In this document: in pieces, positions 53,134 through 62,210 of the stretch
How the letters are laid out: every line of letters starts with the position of its first letter
Position numbering within the stretch: the first letter of the stretch is position 1
Source of the DNA: Actinoplanes xinjiangensis
GTDB taxonomy: Bacteria; Actinomycetota; Actinomycetes; Mycobacteriales; Micromonosporaceae
Assembly: GCF_003148685.1 (NCBI RefSeq)
Contig: NZ_QGGR01000008.1
Location: forward strand, 248,001-312,000
Direction of reading: 5' to 3'
Length of the DNA: 64,000 bases
The notes under the pieces: model-generated
Told to the model about the DNA's origin: nothing
Seen by the model: only the letters and a program-made list of their open reading frames with translations
Database searches by the model: none
Made by a program: the position numbers and the translations under genes

Positions 53134-54753
53134 ATGACCATGACTGATACGGATGCACGGCCGCCGGCCGGCTTGCGCGAAGCGATCGACGAGGGCCGGA
53201 CGGCTCTCGGGATCGAGTTGGGGTCGACGCGGATCAAGGCCGTGCTGACCGGACCGGATCATGCGGCGATCGCGGTCGGCAGCCACGACTGGGAGAACCA
53301 GTTCGTCGACCGGACCTGGACGTATTCGCTGGAGGCGGTGTGGGAGGGCCTTCAGGGCTGTTTCGCCGCCCTGGCAGCGGACGTCCGTAACCGATACGGG
53401 ACGGAGCTGCGGTCGGTGGGGGCGCTCGGCGTCTCCGCGATGATGCACGGCTACCTGGCGTTCGACGCCGACGGTGAGCTGCTCACCCCGTTCCGCACCT
53501 GGCGCAACACCAACACCGGTGACGCGTCCGAGCAGCTCAGCGAGCTGTTCGGCTACAACATCCCGCACCGCTGGAGCATCGCCCACCTGTTCCAGGCCGT
53601 CCTCAACGACGAGGAGCACCTGGGCCGGCTCGCCCACCTGACCACGCTCGCCGGGTATGTGCACTGGAAGCTCAGCGGCCGGCAGGTGCTGGGAGTCGGC
53701 GACGCGAGCGGCGTGTTCCCGATCGACGTGGCCACCGGTGGCTACGACGCGCGGATGCTGACGCAGTTCGACGAGCTGGCCGCCGGGCGGGTGCCGCTGA
53801 AACTGGCCAACCTGCTGCCGGCCGTGCTGCCCGCCGGTGAGGCGGCCGGCACGCTGACCGAGGCGGGTGCGCGCCTGCTCGACCCGAGCGGTGTGCTCCA
53901 GCCGGGCGCGACGCTGTGCCCGCCGGAGGGGGACGCCGGCACCGGCATGGTGGCGACCAACTCGATCGCCCGCCGCACCGGCAACATCAGCGCGGGCACC
54001 AGCATCTTCGCCATGATCGTGCTGGACGGGCCGCTGAGCCGAATGCACCCGGAGATCGACCTGGTCACCACCCCGGCCGGGGACCTGGTGGCCATGGTGC
54101 ACTGCAACAACGGCGCCAGCGAGCTGAACTCGTGGGCGGGCCTGTTCGCCGAGTTCGCCACGGCCCTCGGCGCCACCGCGGACGCCAACACGATCTTTGA
54201 GACGCTGTTCAAGTCGGCGCTGACCGGTGCCGCCGACGGTGGCGGGCTGATGGCGTTCAACTACCTGTCCGGTGAGCCGATCACCAAGCTGCACGAGGGG
54301 CGGCCGCTGTTCCTGCGGGAGCCGGGCAGCGCGCTCACGCTCGGCAGTTTCATGCGGACCCAGCTGTATGCGGCTCTGGCGACCCTGCGCCTCGGCATGG
54401 ACGTGCTGCAGAAGGCCGAGTCGGTGCAGCTGGACAGCATGTTCGCGCACGGCGGCCTGTTCAAGACCGAGGGTGTGGCGCAGAAGCTGCTGGCCGCCGC
54501 GATCAACACGCCGGTGTCGGTCGGCAACCTGGCCGCCGAGGGCGGGGCGTGGGGTATCGCGGTGCTGGCCGGGTTCGTGACGGCGCGGCAGCCGGGGCAG
54601 AGCCTCGCCGACTTCCTGAACACGTCGGTGTTCGCCGGCGCGCAGCTGGACACGGCGGCACCGGACCCGGACGACGTGGCCGGTTTCAACGCGTTCATGC
54701 AGCGGTACGTGGCGGCGCTGCCGGTCGAGCGGGCCGCGGTCGAGCACAGCTGA
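53134..54753 (+). CDS. FGGY family carbohydrate kinase
   Basis: A 539-residue FGGY sugar kinase. The N-terminal phosphate loop LGIELGSTRIKAVLTG, the middle SVGALGVSAMMHGYLAFDAD with the substrate region, RTWRNTNT, and the C-terminal AEGGAWGIAVLAGF block (FGGY_C ATP-binding) are present. This subgroup, with WTYSLEAVWEGLQGCFAAL and CNNGASELNSWAGLFAEF, is sometimes labelled xylulokinase-like or ATPase and in some genomes sits in pentose operons. Ribulose or xylulose is plausible but not provable from sequence. Single gene behind a LacI-type palindrome. Confidence 0.85.
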   Translation: MTMTDTDARPPAGLREAIDEGRTALGIELGSTRIKAVLTGPDHAAIAVGSHDWENQFVDRTWTYSLEAVWEGLQGCFAALAADVRNRYGTELRSVGALGVSAMMHGYLAFDADGELLTPFRTWRNTNTGDASEQLSELFGYNIPHRWSIAHLFQAVLNDEEHLGRLAHLTTLAGYVHWKLSGRQVLGVGDASGVFPIDVATGGYDARMLTQFDELAAGRVPLKLANLLPAVLPAGEAAGTLTEAGARLLDPSGVLQPGATLCPPEGDAGTGMVATNSIARRTGNISAGTSIFAMIVLDGPLSRMHPEIDLVTTPAGDLVAMVHCNNGASELNSWAGLFAEFATALGATADANTIFETLFKSALTGAADGGGLMAFNYLSGEPITKLHEGRPLFLREPGSALTLGSFMRTQLYAALATLRLGMDVLQKAESVQLDSMFAHGGLFKTEGVAQKLLAAAINTPVSVGNLAAEGGAWGIAVLAGFVTARQPGQSLADFLNTSVFAGAQLDTAAPDPDDVAGFNAFMQRYVAALPVERAAVEHS

Positions 54754-54760
54754 GCAGGCC

Positions 54761-54786
54761 GGTGGCCCTCCGCACCGAGGGCCACC
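54761..54786. terminator. Bidirectional hairpin terminator
   Basis: GGTGGCCCTC / GAGGGCCACC, perfect 10-bp stem with loop CGCACC, between the convergent FGGY kinase (ends 54753) and the secreted protein gene (ends 54794). Confidence 0.65.
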
Positions 54787-54793
54787 GCCCGTC

Positions 54794-55954
54794 TCAGTCG
54801 TGGACCCTCCAGGTGGCCTGGAGCGCGGATTCGCGGATCTCCTCGGCTTCGGCCAGGTCGATGCCGTCGGTCATGGTCACCTGCACGTCCGAGATCACCT
54901 CGCGGTAGACGGTGATGCCCCGCAGGCGCGGCGGCTCGTCCTGGTAGACGATGCCGCCGACGGTCATGTCGGTGGAGATGGTCGGCGGCGCGGCGACCTT
55001 CCCGGCGGCCGTCGTCGGGCATTCGCCGACCCGGCTGTCCATGGCGCCGATGATGCCGCTCGCGCCGGCGTTGATCCCGACCGCCACCGTGACGGTGGCG
55101 GCACCTCTGGCGAACGTGCGGCGGGCCGCGGTCCGCTCGTCGCCGAACCGCTGGACGGTGCCGTCGCAGTCGTGCTCGGTGAATACGGCGCGGGTCGCCA
55201 CGGTATCGTCGGCGACGATCCGGAAGCCGGTCGGGAGCTCCGCCAGGGTGAGCAGGCCCCTCTTCAGGTCGTCGAGCGACGGGCCGTCGGCGATCTTCTT
55301 CACGTGCTGTGCCGCCGCCTTCGCGATGTCGCCGAAGCGCGCCTGGTTGCTCTCGCTGGTCCGCGTCTCCTCGATGGTCACGACGACCGGCCCCCAGCCC
55401 GTCACCGCCGAGTGGCGGCGGCTCGGCACGCCCTGCTCGTATCGGCTGATCCGGACCATGCCGGCCGCGGGGAGGCCGACGTCGGGCAGCGGCAGTCGCG
55501 TGTTCCTGATCGTGTATCCCTCTTCGGTGACGACCGGGCATCTGGTGGGCGGCTCGGCGGTGCGGCCGATCCAGTAGGGGACGGCTTCCGGGCCGTAGGC
55601 GAGCAGCTGGATCGCCAGCCGGCTGCCGTCGGCGTGACGGAAGGCCCGGCGTACGGCGGTGATCTCGAATGAGCCGCTGCCGCCGAATTCGCTGTATCCG
55701 TAGACGGAACAGGCGTCGGTGTCGACCATGCTGATCCGGCCGTCGTCGTCGCCGTCGACGGTGTAGCCCTTCGGCAGGTGCCCCACGTCGAGCAGACCGC
55801 GGCGCAGATCCGTGGCCGTGTAGTACTCGTCGCCCAGCGGCGGTGAAGCGGCCGGGGACGGGGCGAGTCCGTCGGTGGCGGCCGCCGTGCCGGTGACGGC
55901 AGCGGCGGCCGCCAGGACCGGGACGGCGCAGATCAGCGCGATGATGCGTCTCAT
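54794..55954 (-). CDS. Secreted protein with duplicated sensor-like domain
   Basis: A 386-residue protein with a signal peptide (RRIIALICAVPVLAAAAAVT, cleavage near TAAA-TDG) and two related domains: LRRGLLDVGHLPKGYTVDGD (about 50-70) and LKRGLLTLAELPTGFRIVAD (about 230-250) begin each. The repeats point to an internal duplication. No catalytic motif. It resembles extracytoplasmic sensor-like domains of actinobacterial lipoproteins, including the product at 47789. Function unknown. Confidence 0.72.
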   Translation of the reverse strand: MRRIIALICAVPVLAAAAAVTGTAAATDGLAPSPAASPPLGDEYYTATDLRRGLLDVGHLPKGYTVDGDDDGRISMVDTDACSVYGYSEFGGSGSFEITAVRRAFRHADGSRLAIQLLAYGPEAVPYWIGRTAEPPTRCPVVTEEGYTIRNTRLPLPDVGLPAAGMVRISRYEQGVPSRRHSAVTGWGPVVVTIEETRTSESNQARFGDIAKAAAQHVKKIADGPSLDDLKRGLLTLAELPTGFRIVADDTVATRAVFTEHDCDGTVQRFGDERTAARRTFARGAATVTVAVGINAGASGIIGAMDSRVGECPTTAAGKVAAPPTISTDMTVGGIVYQDEPPRLRGITVYREVISDVQVTMTDGIDLAEAEEIRESALQATWRVHD

Positions 55955-56009
55955 CGGCCCACGGTAGGCGGCATTGCAGGCGATATCTTGGGTTATCGCC
56001 CGGATTCGG

Positions 56010-57485
56010 TCAGTGGTGCGCGGCTACGATCTTCGGCCAGGACTTCGGCTCGGCCGGGACGGACAGGGTGCTCACCCCCCGGTCGGGGCGGCCGGGTGTG
56101 TAGAGCCACTCCTGGAGGAACGCGTCGAGGTCGACGCCGGAGATCCGCTCGGCCAGCGCCTGGAACTCGGGCGTGGTGCCGTCGCCGTGGCGCCGGGTGT
56201 CGGTCCAGGCGCGCAGGATCGCGAAGAAGTCCTCGTCGCCGACCAGTTCACGCAGGTGGTGCACGGTCAGCGCGCCCCGGTCGTAGACGGCGCCGTCGAA
56301 CAGCCGGGTCGGGCCCGGATCGCCCGGCAGAACCTGCCAGAACGGGTCGTCGGCCGGATACACCGTCGAGTAGACGTAGTCGGCGAGCTCGGCGGCGCTC
56401 CCCTCACCCTGCTCCTCCGACCAGAGCCACTGGGCGTACGACGCGAAGCCCTCGTTGAGCCAGATGTCCTTCCACTGGCCGACCGAGACGGAGTCGCCGA
56501 ACCACTGGTGTGCCAGTTCGTGTACGACCAGTGAGTTGTTCGAGCCGCGGAGGAAGGAGCGTCCGTCGTACACCGGCCGGGTCTGGGTCTCCAGGGCGAA
56601 GCCCTGATCGCCGGCGCCGGTGACCACGCCGCCGCGGGCGCCGAACGGGTAGGGGCCGACGAGCCCCGCCAGCCAGTCGGTGATCTCGTCGGAGCGTTCG
56701 ACACTGGTCCTCGCCGCCGCGGCGGTGGCCGCGTCCAGACGGGTGTTGTACGCCGTGACGATCGGGCTGCCGTCGGCCGAGGTGTCCTGGTAGGTGTCGA
56801 AGTCCCCGATCGCGAGGAACGTCAGATAGGTGGCCTGCGGCTTGTCCTGCCGCCACGACCAGCGGTCCCAACCGCCGAACGCGGGCACCGCCCAGCGGGT
56901 CGGCGTGCCGTTGGAGATCGCCTCCACGCCGGTGGGCACCAGGACCGACACGTCGAAACTCGCCTTGTCGGTGGGGTGGTCGTTGCTCGGATACCACCAC
57001 CAGGCGATCTCCGGCTCGTTGACGGCCAGCGCGCCGTCCGGCGTCCGGTTCCACGAGGTGAACCCGGCGGCGACGACGGTGGACGGGATGTCGTCGTACT
57101 CGACCACGATCGTCAGCGGGGCGCCCCGGGCGATGGTGCGGGCCGGGGTGACGACCAGTTCGTGGTCGCCCTGCTTCGTGAACGTCGCGGCCCGGTTGTT
57201 GACCCGCACCGACTGCGTGGCCAGGGCGAAGTCGAGGTTGAAACGGGACAGGTCCTGGGTGGCCGACGCGAGGATGGTGGTGGTGCCGGTCAGCCGGTCG
57301 GTGGCCGGGTGGTAGCGCAGGCGTATGTCGTAGTGCGCGACGTCGTAGCCCCCGTTGCCGTAGTCGGGGTAGTAGACGTCGCCGGCGCCGGGGCTGCCAG
57401 GCGTGGGTGCGGCCTGGACGCCGGCCTGGACGCCGAGGACGACGGCGAGGACGGCCGCCGTCACGGTGACGGTTCTGCGGAGCAA
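56010..57485 (-). CDS. Secreted M1 family metallopeptidase
   Basis: A 491-residue M1 aminopeptidase-like protein with signal peptide (TVTAAVLAVVLGVQAGVQAA). Zinc motif HELAHQW (322-328) with the third ligand Glu345 in NEGFASY. The substrate loop GAMEN of classical M1 enzymes is GDQGFALETQ here, as in other actinobacterial members, and YDRGALTVHHL supplies the conserved Tyr. The C-terminal ERAP1-like domain is absent, giving a short form. Exported, probably degrades peptides outside the cell. Divergent from DoxX. Confidence 0.9.
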   Translation of the reverse strand: MLRRTVTVTAAVLAVVLGVQAGVQAAPTPGSPGAGDVYYPDYGNGGYDVAHYDIRLRYHPATDRLTGTTTILASATQDLSRFNLDFALATQSVRVNNRAATFTKQGDHELVVTPARTIARGAPLTIVVEYDDIPSTVVAAGFTSWNRTPDGALAVNEPEIAWWWYPSNDHPTDKASFDVSVLVPTGVEAISNGTPTRWAVPAFGGWDRWSWRQDKPQATYLTFLAIGDFDTYQDTSADGSPIVTAYNTRLDAATAAAARTSVERSDEITDWLAGLVGPYPFGARGGVVTGAGDQGFALETQTRPVYDGRSFLRGSNNSLVVHELAHQWFGDSVSVGQWKDIWLNEGFASYAQWLWSEEQGEGSAAELADYVYSTVYPADDPFWQVLPGDPGPTRLFDGAVYDRGALTVHHLRELVGDEDFFAILRAWTDTRRHGDGTTPEFQALAERISGVDLDAFLQEWLYTPGRPDRGVSTLSVPAEPKSWPKIVAAHH

Positions 57486-57647
57486 GGGTGTCTCCCTTCA
57501 CGGAGAGTTCCGATCGGGGAGAACGTACCAATACATCTAAAAGAATCTATGAACTCGGCCGTCCGGGCCCGTTCTTCAGAAGCGGCCGATTAGTTCCGGT
57601 GGGCTCACCGGTCTGTACGGGTACCACTAGGAGCGAAGGACTTGATC

Positions 57648-58055
57648 ATGACTGTTGCCGAGAACGCGCCCGCCGTATCCGCCGTCCGTTTCCACCGGAC
57701 CCTCTGGGCCCTTCAGGGGCTGCTCGGGGTGTTCCTCATCGTCGCGTCGGCGGCACCCAAACTCGCCGGCGAGACCAACGCGGTCCAGACCTTCGACGAC
57801 ATGGGCGCGGCCACCTGGTTCCGGTACTTCGTCGGCCTCGTCGAACTGGCCGGCGGGATCGGGCTGCTCGTCCCCCGGCTGGCCGGGCTCGCCGCGGCCG
57901 GGCTCGCGCTGCTGATGGTCGGCGCCACCGCGACCCAGCTGTTCGTCCTGCACGGCGGGGCGCTGGCCCTGACCCCGGTGATCATCGGCGCGATGTGCGT
58001 GTTCATCGCCTGGGGGCGCCGCGACTCGATCAGGCGACTGCGGGCCCGGTCGTGA
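57648..58055 (+). CDS. DoxX-like membrane protein
   Basis: A 135-residue four-helix protein: TLWALQGLLGVFLIVASAAP, then KLAGETNAVQTFDDMGAATW, FRYFVGLVELAGGIGLLVPR and LAALGLALLMVGATATQLF-like helices, matching the DoxX/DoxX-like group, whose members are linked to redox and thiol stress. AGGAGCGAAGGA precedes the ATG at 57648. Its 3' end overlaps the convergent glycosyltransferase gene by 26 bp. Confidence 0.87.
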   Translation: MTVAENAPAVSAVRFHRTLWALQGLLGVFLIVASAAPKLAGETNAVQTFDDMGAATWFRYFVGLVELAGGIGLLVPRLAGLAAAGLALLMVGATATQLFVLHGGALALTPVIIGAMCVFIAWGRRDSIRRLRARS

Positions 58056-58827
58056 GCCGCCGCGCCGCGGCGGCGCGGGCGAACTGGTCGTCGAAGCGGC
58101 GCGGGAACGGGAGCATCAGGTGCCGGCCCGGCCACGGGCGCATCTGGCGGACGGCGTTGAACCCGGCCGCGGTGATCACCCGGCCGGCGGTACGGAACAG
58201 CGGCCATGCGGGGTACGCGTCCAGGTGGGCGACGTCCGTGGGCAGGCCGGCGGGACGCTCGGGGCAGACCAGGACGAGCCGGGGACGCACCCCTTCGGCG
58301 GCGGCGCAGTCCCGGGCGTACCCGATGAGCTCGCCGGTCTCCGCCCAGGGGCCGGAGTGCACGATCAACCAGGCGTCCCCGGCCACGCCGGGCGGGGCGG
58401 GACACGGCGGGTCGGTCAGGGTGAGCGGCGCGGAGGGGCCCGCCAGGTGGGCGCGATGCGCAGGCGACAGGTCCTCCAGCAGCCACGTCTGGTCGAACGT
58501 GATCGGGTCGGCGGGCAGCACCCGCCGGTAGGCGTCCCAGCGCAGCAGGCGGGCCAGATGAACGGTCCGGGTCCCGGACGGGATCGACGCCGCCGACAGT
58601 TCGCCGTCGAGACCGGCCGGGAAGGCGTCGACCACGAGCGTCGACGGGCGCAGGGACGGCAGGGTGGCGGCGGGCAGCAGGCGGTGCGGGCCGAGGACGC
58701 GGGGATCGGCGGTGAACGGCGACGTGGTCAGGATCGTCGCCGTCTCCCCCGGGTGGCGGGTGTGCAGGTAGGCGCGGATCCGGGTCAGGTGACCGAGCCC
58801 GCCGCCCTGGACATAACAGACGATCAT
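58030..58827 (-). CDS. GT-B glycosyltransferase-like protein (short)
   Basis: A 265-residue protein. The N-terminus MIVCYVQGGGLGHLTRIRAY carries the glycine-rich G-x-GH loop of GT28/MurG-type nucleotide-sugar transferases, and near the C-terminus DAYPAWPLFRTAGRVITAAG, then FNAVRQMRPWPGRHLMLPFP, RRFDDQFARA resembles the donor-side AGxN...P...DQ motif of those enzymes. It is shorter than most (about 350). It starts 4 bp inside the GT4 gene and is the last gene of the 58-63 kb operon. Confidence 0.75.
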   Translation of the reverse strand: MIVCYVQGGGLGHLTRIRAYLHTRHPGETATILTTSPFTADPRVLGPHRLLPAATLPSLRPSTLVVDAFPAGLDGELSAASIPSGTRTVHLARLLRWDAYRRVLPADPITFDQTWLLEDLSPAHRAHLAGPSAPLTLTDPPCPAPPGVAGDAWLIVHSGPWAETGELIGYARDCAAAEGVRPRLVLVCPERPAGLPTDVAHLDAYPAWPLFRTAGRVITAAGFNAVRQMRPWPGRHLMLPFPRRFDDQFARAAAARRLTTGPAVA

Positions 58828-59930
58828 GCGCCGTAGGTGGGGGCCGCGAGAACGGATTCCAGGACCTTCAGGTAGCCGTCGGTCTCGCCGGTGACACCGA
58901 ACCGGTCACGGACCCGCCGGGCGGCGGCCTCGCCGAGGGCCGTCAGCGATTCGTCGGTGGCGATGGCGGCGCGGTGGACGGCGGCCCGGCAGGCGTGCGG
59001 GTCGCCGGCCGGGAAGCGGAAACCGATCTCGTCGTCGACCAGGTCGGCGAGGCCGCCGGCGTCCGAGGCGAGCAGCGGGATGCCGAGGGCGGCGGCCTCC
59101 AGGGCCACGTTCGGCAGGCCGTCGTAGAACGACGGCAGTGCCACCAGGTCGCAGGCCGCGTAGACGGAGAGCAGCTGGTAGCGGTCCTGGAACGGCAGGA
59201 CGGTGTGCGCGACCTGCGGATGGCCGGCGAGCCACTCGCCGATGCCGGGCTCCAGGTCACCGGCCAGGATGAGGTGGAAACGGTCGGCGGGCAGGGCGTC
59301 GAGCAGCAGCCGTACGCCCTTCTTGTTCTTCAGCTGCCCGATCACGCCGATCGTGCGGTGCCCGGGTGCCACGTTCGCGGCACGCCAGGCCGCGGCGGCG
59401 CGCTGTTCGGACGGCAGGATCCGCCACTCGCCGGTGTCGATGCCGTTGGCGACCCACGTGACCGGAACCCGGGGGGCGAGGGCGGTGACCTGCGGGGCGG
59501 TGCCGGAGGCGACGATGCAGACGTGCGCCGAGGAGCGCAGGGCCTCCAGGACGACCGCCTGGCGGCGCAGCGAGAACACGCCGGTGTCGAAGTCGTTGCC
59601 GCGCAGCAGCGTGACCAGCGGCAGCCCACCCCAGCGGGCGTAGACGGGGGCGGCCAGCATCGGATAGGTCCCGCCGAACGCCACGACGTGGGTGTAGTCG
59701 CCGATCGCCGGTTCGAGGACCGTCCACAGATGCCGCAGCGCGTGTTCCGGGTCGTCGCCGAGCGGCACGGTGCGCAGGCCGTTCTCCCGGTGCCGGCCGG
59801 CGCGGCGGCTCAGGTGCACGACGTCGACCCCGACGCCGGCGCCGCGCAGGCCGCGGACGATCCGGTCGCAGGAGTTGGCCATACCGCCGGGGCTGGGTGG
59901 GTGGTTCTCGGTCACCCAGAGCAGCCGCAT
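58824..59930 (-). CDS. GT4 family glycosyltransferase
   Basis: A 368-residue GT-B enzyme. N-terminal acceptor domain begins MRLLWVTENHPPSPGGMANS; donor domain has IGVIGQLKNKKGVRLLLDAL and the E-x7-E signature in ALPSFYDGLPNVALEAAALG (E...E), then IPLLASDAGGLADLVDDE. Transfers sugar from a nucleotide-sugar with retention. Its ATG shares one base with the stop of the zinc-ribbon gene (TGATG) and its stop overlaps the next gene by 4 bp. Confidence 0.92.
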   Translation of the reverse strand: MRLLWVTENHPPSPGGMANSCDRIVRGLRGAGVGVDVVHLSRRAGRHRENGLRTVPLGDDPEHALRHLWTVLEPAIGDYTHVVAFGGTYPMLAAPVYARWGGLPLVTLLRGNDFDTGVFSLRRQAVVLEALRSSAHVCIVASGTAPQVTALAPRVPVTWVANGIDTGEWRILPSEQRAAAAWRAANVAPGHRTIGVIGQLKNKKGVRLLLDALPADRFHLILAGDLEPGIGEWLAGHPQVAHTVLPFQDRYQLLSVYAACDLVALPSFYDGLPNVALEAAALGIPLLASDAGGLADLVDDEIGFRFPAGDPHACRAAVHRAAIATDESLTALGEAAARRVRDRFGVTGETDGYLKVLESVLAAPTYGA

Positions 59931-60268
59931 CAACTGTCCACCAGGGCGTCGTCGCCGTCGTCGAGGTAGTCCGGCGAGGCGCCCGCGCCGGGGTCGAAGG
60001 CGGCCCGGTCGTAGGTGTCGAATCCGGTGTACCAGGTGGCGTCGGCATACTGCTCGGACGACCGCTGCCGGTAGGCGCGGCGGCGGCCGGCGGCGGCCGC
60101 GGCCGGGTGGCCGAACTGCCCGCGGGCGGCCGCACACTCCGGGCAGAGACCGCCGTCGGCGATGTGGCCGGCGCAGATCGCCCGCCCGCAGGCCGGGCAG
60201 CCGGCGACCGCCATCAGGCCGCACTTGCCGAGGGTGAAGAACCCGGTGGTGACCGCGCAGGGCGTCAT
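59930..60268 (-). CDS. Small zinc-ribbon protein in glycosyltransferase operon
   Basis: A 112-residue protein with CPACGRAICAGHIADGGLCP, where two CxxC pairs and a His form a zinc-ribbon or treble-clef-like site (about 24-45), plus two further cysteines near the N-terminus. The remainder is Ala/Arg-rich then acidic and Tyr-rich (DATWYTGFDTYDRAAFDPGA). I do not recognise a named family. The start overlaps the previous gene by 4 bp and the stop shares a base with the GT4 start, so it is translated as part of this operon. Confidence 0.75.
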   Translation of the reverse strand: MTPCAVTTGFFTLGKCGLMAVAGCPACGRAICAGHIADGGLCPECAAARGQFGHPAAAAAGRRRAYRQRSSEQYADATWYTGFDTYDRAAFDPGAGASPDYLDDGDDALVDS

Positions 60269-60972
60269 CGTGCACTCCAGCGGAACGGTTCGGTGGCCAC
60301 GGCGAGGATCCAGTCGACCTGCTCGTGGTGGCTCTGCGGTCGGCGGTCCACCTTGGCGGCGGCGGTCACGCTGCGGCGCGGGCCGTCACGGACGACCGTC
60401 CGGATCCAGCTCGGCGGACGGGACGCGGGCCGCTGTCCGGGGACGCCCGGGGGCAGCTTGCGCCGTACCTTGATGATTTGGATCTGTTTGGTCTTGCGTT
60501 TGATCTTGGTCTTGCCGCGCGGGTTGCGTTTGGTGACCCGGCGTGTGCGCAGGCGGTCGACGACGAGGACCTCCAGGACGCTGCCGTCGCGCAGGTCGGC
60601 GCGCAGCCGCAGCCACGGGTCGACGGTCCAGGTGTCGGTCGCCGACTTCACCGGCGGGCGGACCGGCAGGTCACGCGGCGGGTGGCTCTTGCCGGGCGCC
60701 TCGTGGCCGCGCAGGTCGGCGGTGACCGTGAGGGTGTCCCGGCGGCCGAGGTCGGTGCAGATCTCGGCGATCAGCGGCACGATCACCTCCAGCATCCGCG
60801 GCGGGAGCGCCCACTTCTGCCGGGTGACCAGGCCGGCATGCCGGTTCAGGCTGGCGGCCAGCGCCTCCCATCCGGCGGCCGGCTGCGTCGCGGAGAACGC
60901 GCGCTCGTGGATCAGCGCCTGGTGCAGCGGATGGAAACCGGCGATCGCGGCCTTCTGCTTGCGCCAGAACAT
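60265..60972 (-). CDS. Unknown basic protein in glycosyltransferase operon
   Basis: A 235-residue soluble protein. The N-terminal half is mixed alpha/beta (FWRKQKAAIAGFHPLHQALI ... LPPRMLEVIVPLIAEICTDL). The C-terminal half contains a very basic stretch (about 140-175; VTKRNPRGKTKIKRKTKQIQ, then IIKVRRKLPPG) and ends VDWILAVATEPFRWSAR. No family recognised. It lies 12 bp after the upstream GT4 gene and overlaps the zinc-ribbon gene by 4 bp. The basic segment could bind nucleic acid or an anionic polymer; that is speculation. Confidence 0.7.
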   Translation of the reverse strand: MFWRKQKAAIAGFHPLHQALIHERAFSATQPAAGWEALAASLNRHAGLVTRQKWALPPRMLEVIVPLIAEICTDLGRRDTLTVTADLRGHEAPGKSHPPRDLPVRPPVKSATDTWTVDPWLRLRADLRDGSVLEVLVVDRLRTRRVTKRNPRGKTKIKRKTKQIQIIKVRRKLPPGVPGQRPASRPPSWIRTVVRDGPRRSVTAAAKVDRRPQSHHEQVDWILAVATEPFRWSAR

Positions 60973-60984
60973 GACCGGAACCTA

Positions 60985-62130
60985 TCAGTGGGCCACTACC
61001 AGGTCATAGACCTCTGCGAGACGGGATCGCGCGTGCTTCCACGTGTATCCGCCGATGATCTTCTGGCGGGAGCGTTCGCCCAGGTCACGGCAGATCTCCG
61101 GGTATTCCAGGAGGACCCGGACGGCGCGGGCCAGCTCGGCCGGGCGGTCCGGTGGCACGAACCGGCCCAGATCACCCAGAACCTCACGGATCACCGGCAG
61201 ATCGGAGGCGACGACGGCGGTGCCGGCCGCCATCGACTCCCACACCTTGATCGGGCTGCAGCCCTGCTCCAGATTGCGCGGCGTCGCGGTCAGCGGCGCC
61301 ACCGAGAGCTCGGCGTGCGCCAGCCAGGCGGCGACGTCCTCGTGCGGCAGCTGGAACCGCCACGTCACCGGCACACCCAGCCGTTCGGCGAGCCGGACCA
61401 GCGGGCGCGACCGCGACGGCGTCACCGAGGAACACACCACGAGCGACAGGTCGGTCAGATCGGCCAGCCGGGCGAAGGCCCGCAGCAGCACGTCGACGCC
61501 CTGCCACGGTTGCAGCGCGCCGACGTAGACGACATACCGGCCGGGCGCGTCCGGTGGGCGCGGCACGTCGGCCGCCACCGGATCGGCGCCGTTCGGGACG
61601 AGATGCACGCGGTCCGGCGCCACACCGCGATCGGTGACGGCGGTCCCGATGACGTACGACGGAACGACCACCGCCGAGGCCCGACGCAGACAGTGCTCCT
61701 CGATCTCACGGATCTTCGCCAGCGTCGACGGGGCGGCCATCGGCCACGCGTAGGGCAACTCGATCGACGGCAGCCCGTTGGCCTCGTAGACCAGCCGCGC
61801 GCCCGTGGTTAGGGCCGGCAGCGCGCTCCACGGGTCACGGACGTGACAGATCTCCAGGGTGTCGTGATGGGGTTCGAGCCGGTCGGCCACCCACGCCGAG
61901 AAGGCCCGCGCCCGGTCCAGCAGGTTCGGCACCACGTCGGTGAAGCGGACGATCTCGACACCGCCCTCGCGCTGGTAGGCGGGCAGGTCGCCGCCGCCCA
62001 GCACGCACAGCAGGCCGCCGCCGTGCCGGTCGAACAGCTCGGCGGCCATGTGCCGGATGTGCACCGCCGACCCCTTCGCCGACGGGAACCTGTCGAACGC
62101 GATGTAGGCCGCGCGGTGCGCGTCGGTCAC
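60985..62130 (-). CDS. GT4 family glycosyltransferase
   Basis: A 381-residue retaining GT-B enzyme. N-terminus AYIAFDRFPSAKGSAVHIRH with the G-S-A-V-H-I loop of GT4 enzymes; HLVPNGADPVAADVPRPPDA and YVVYVGALQPWQGVDVLLRA open the donor domain; the E-x7-E region is represented by QGCSPIKVWESMAAGTAVVA. Second gene of the 58-63 kb operon, after the epimerase. Product sugar unknown. Confidence 0.9.
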   Translation of the reverse strand: MTDAHRAAYIAFDRFPSAKGSAVHIRHMAAELFDRHGGGLLCVLGGGDLPAYQREGGVEIVRFTDVVPNLLDRARAFSAWVADRLEPHHDTLEICHVRDPWSALPALTTGARLVYEANGLPSIELPYAWPMAAPSTLAKIREIEEHCLRRASAVVVPSYVIGTAVTDRGVAPDRVHLVPNGADPVAADVPRPPDAPGRYVVYVGALQPWQGVDVLLRAFARLADLTDLSLVVCSSVTPSRSRPLVRLAERLGVPVTWRFQLPHEDVAAWLAHAELSVAPLTATPRNLEQGCSPIKVWESMAAGTAVVASDLPVIREVLGDLGRFVPPDRPAELARAVRVLLEYPEICRDLGERSRQKIIGGYTWKHARSRLAEVYDLVVAH

Positions 62131-62210
62131 GGTGTCCCCCTCGGTGCGTCCGCCCGCCTCATCCAGATCCTCCCCGCCCGGCGTGCCCCATCGGCGGCCT
62201 CACCGGCGCA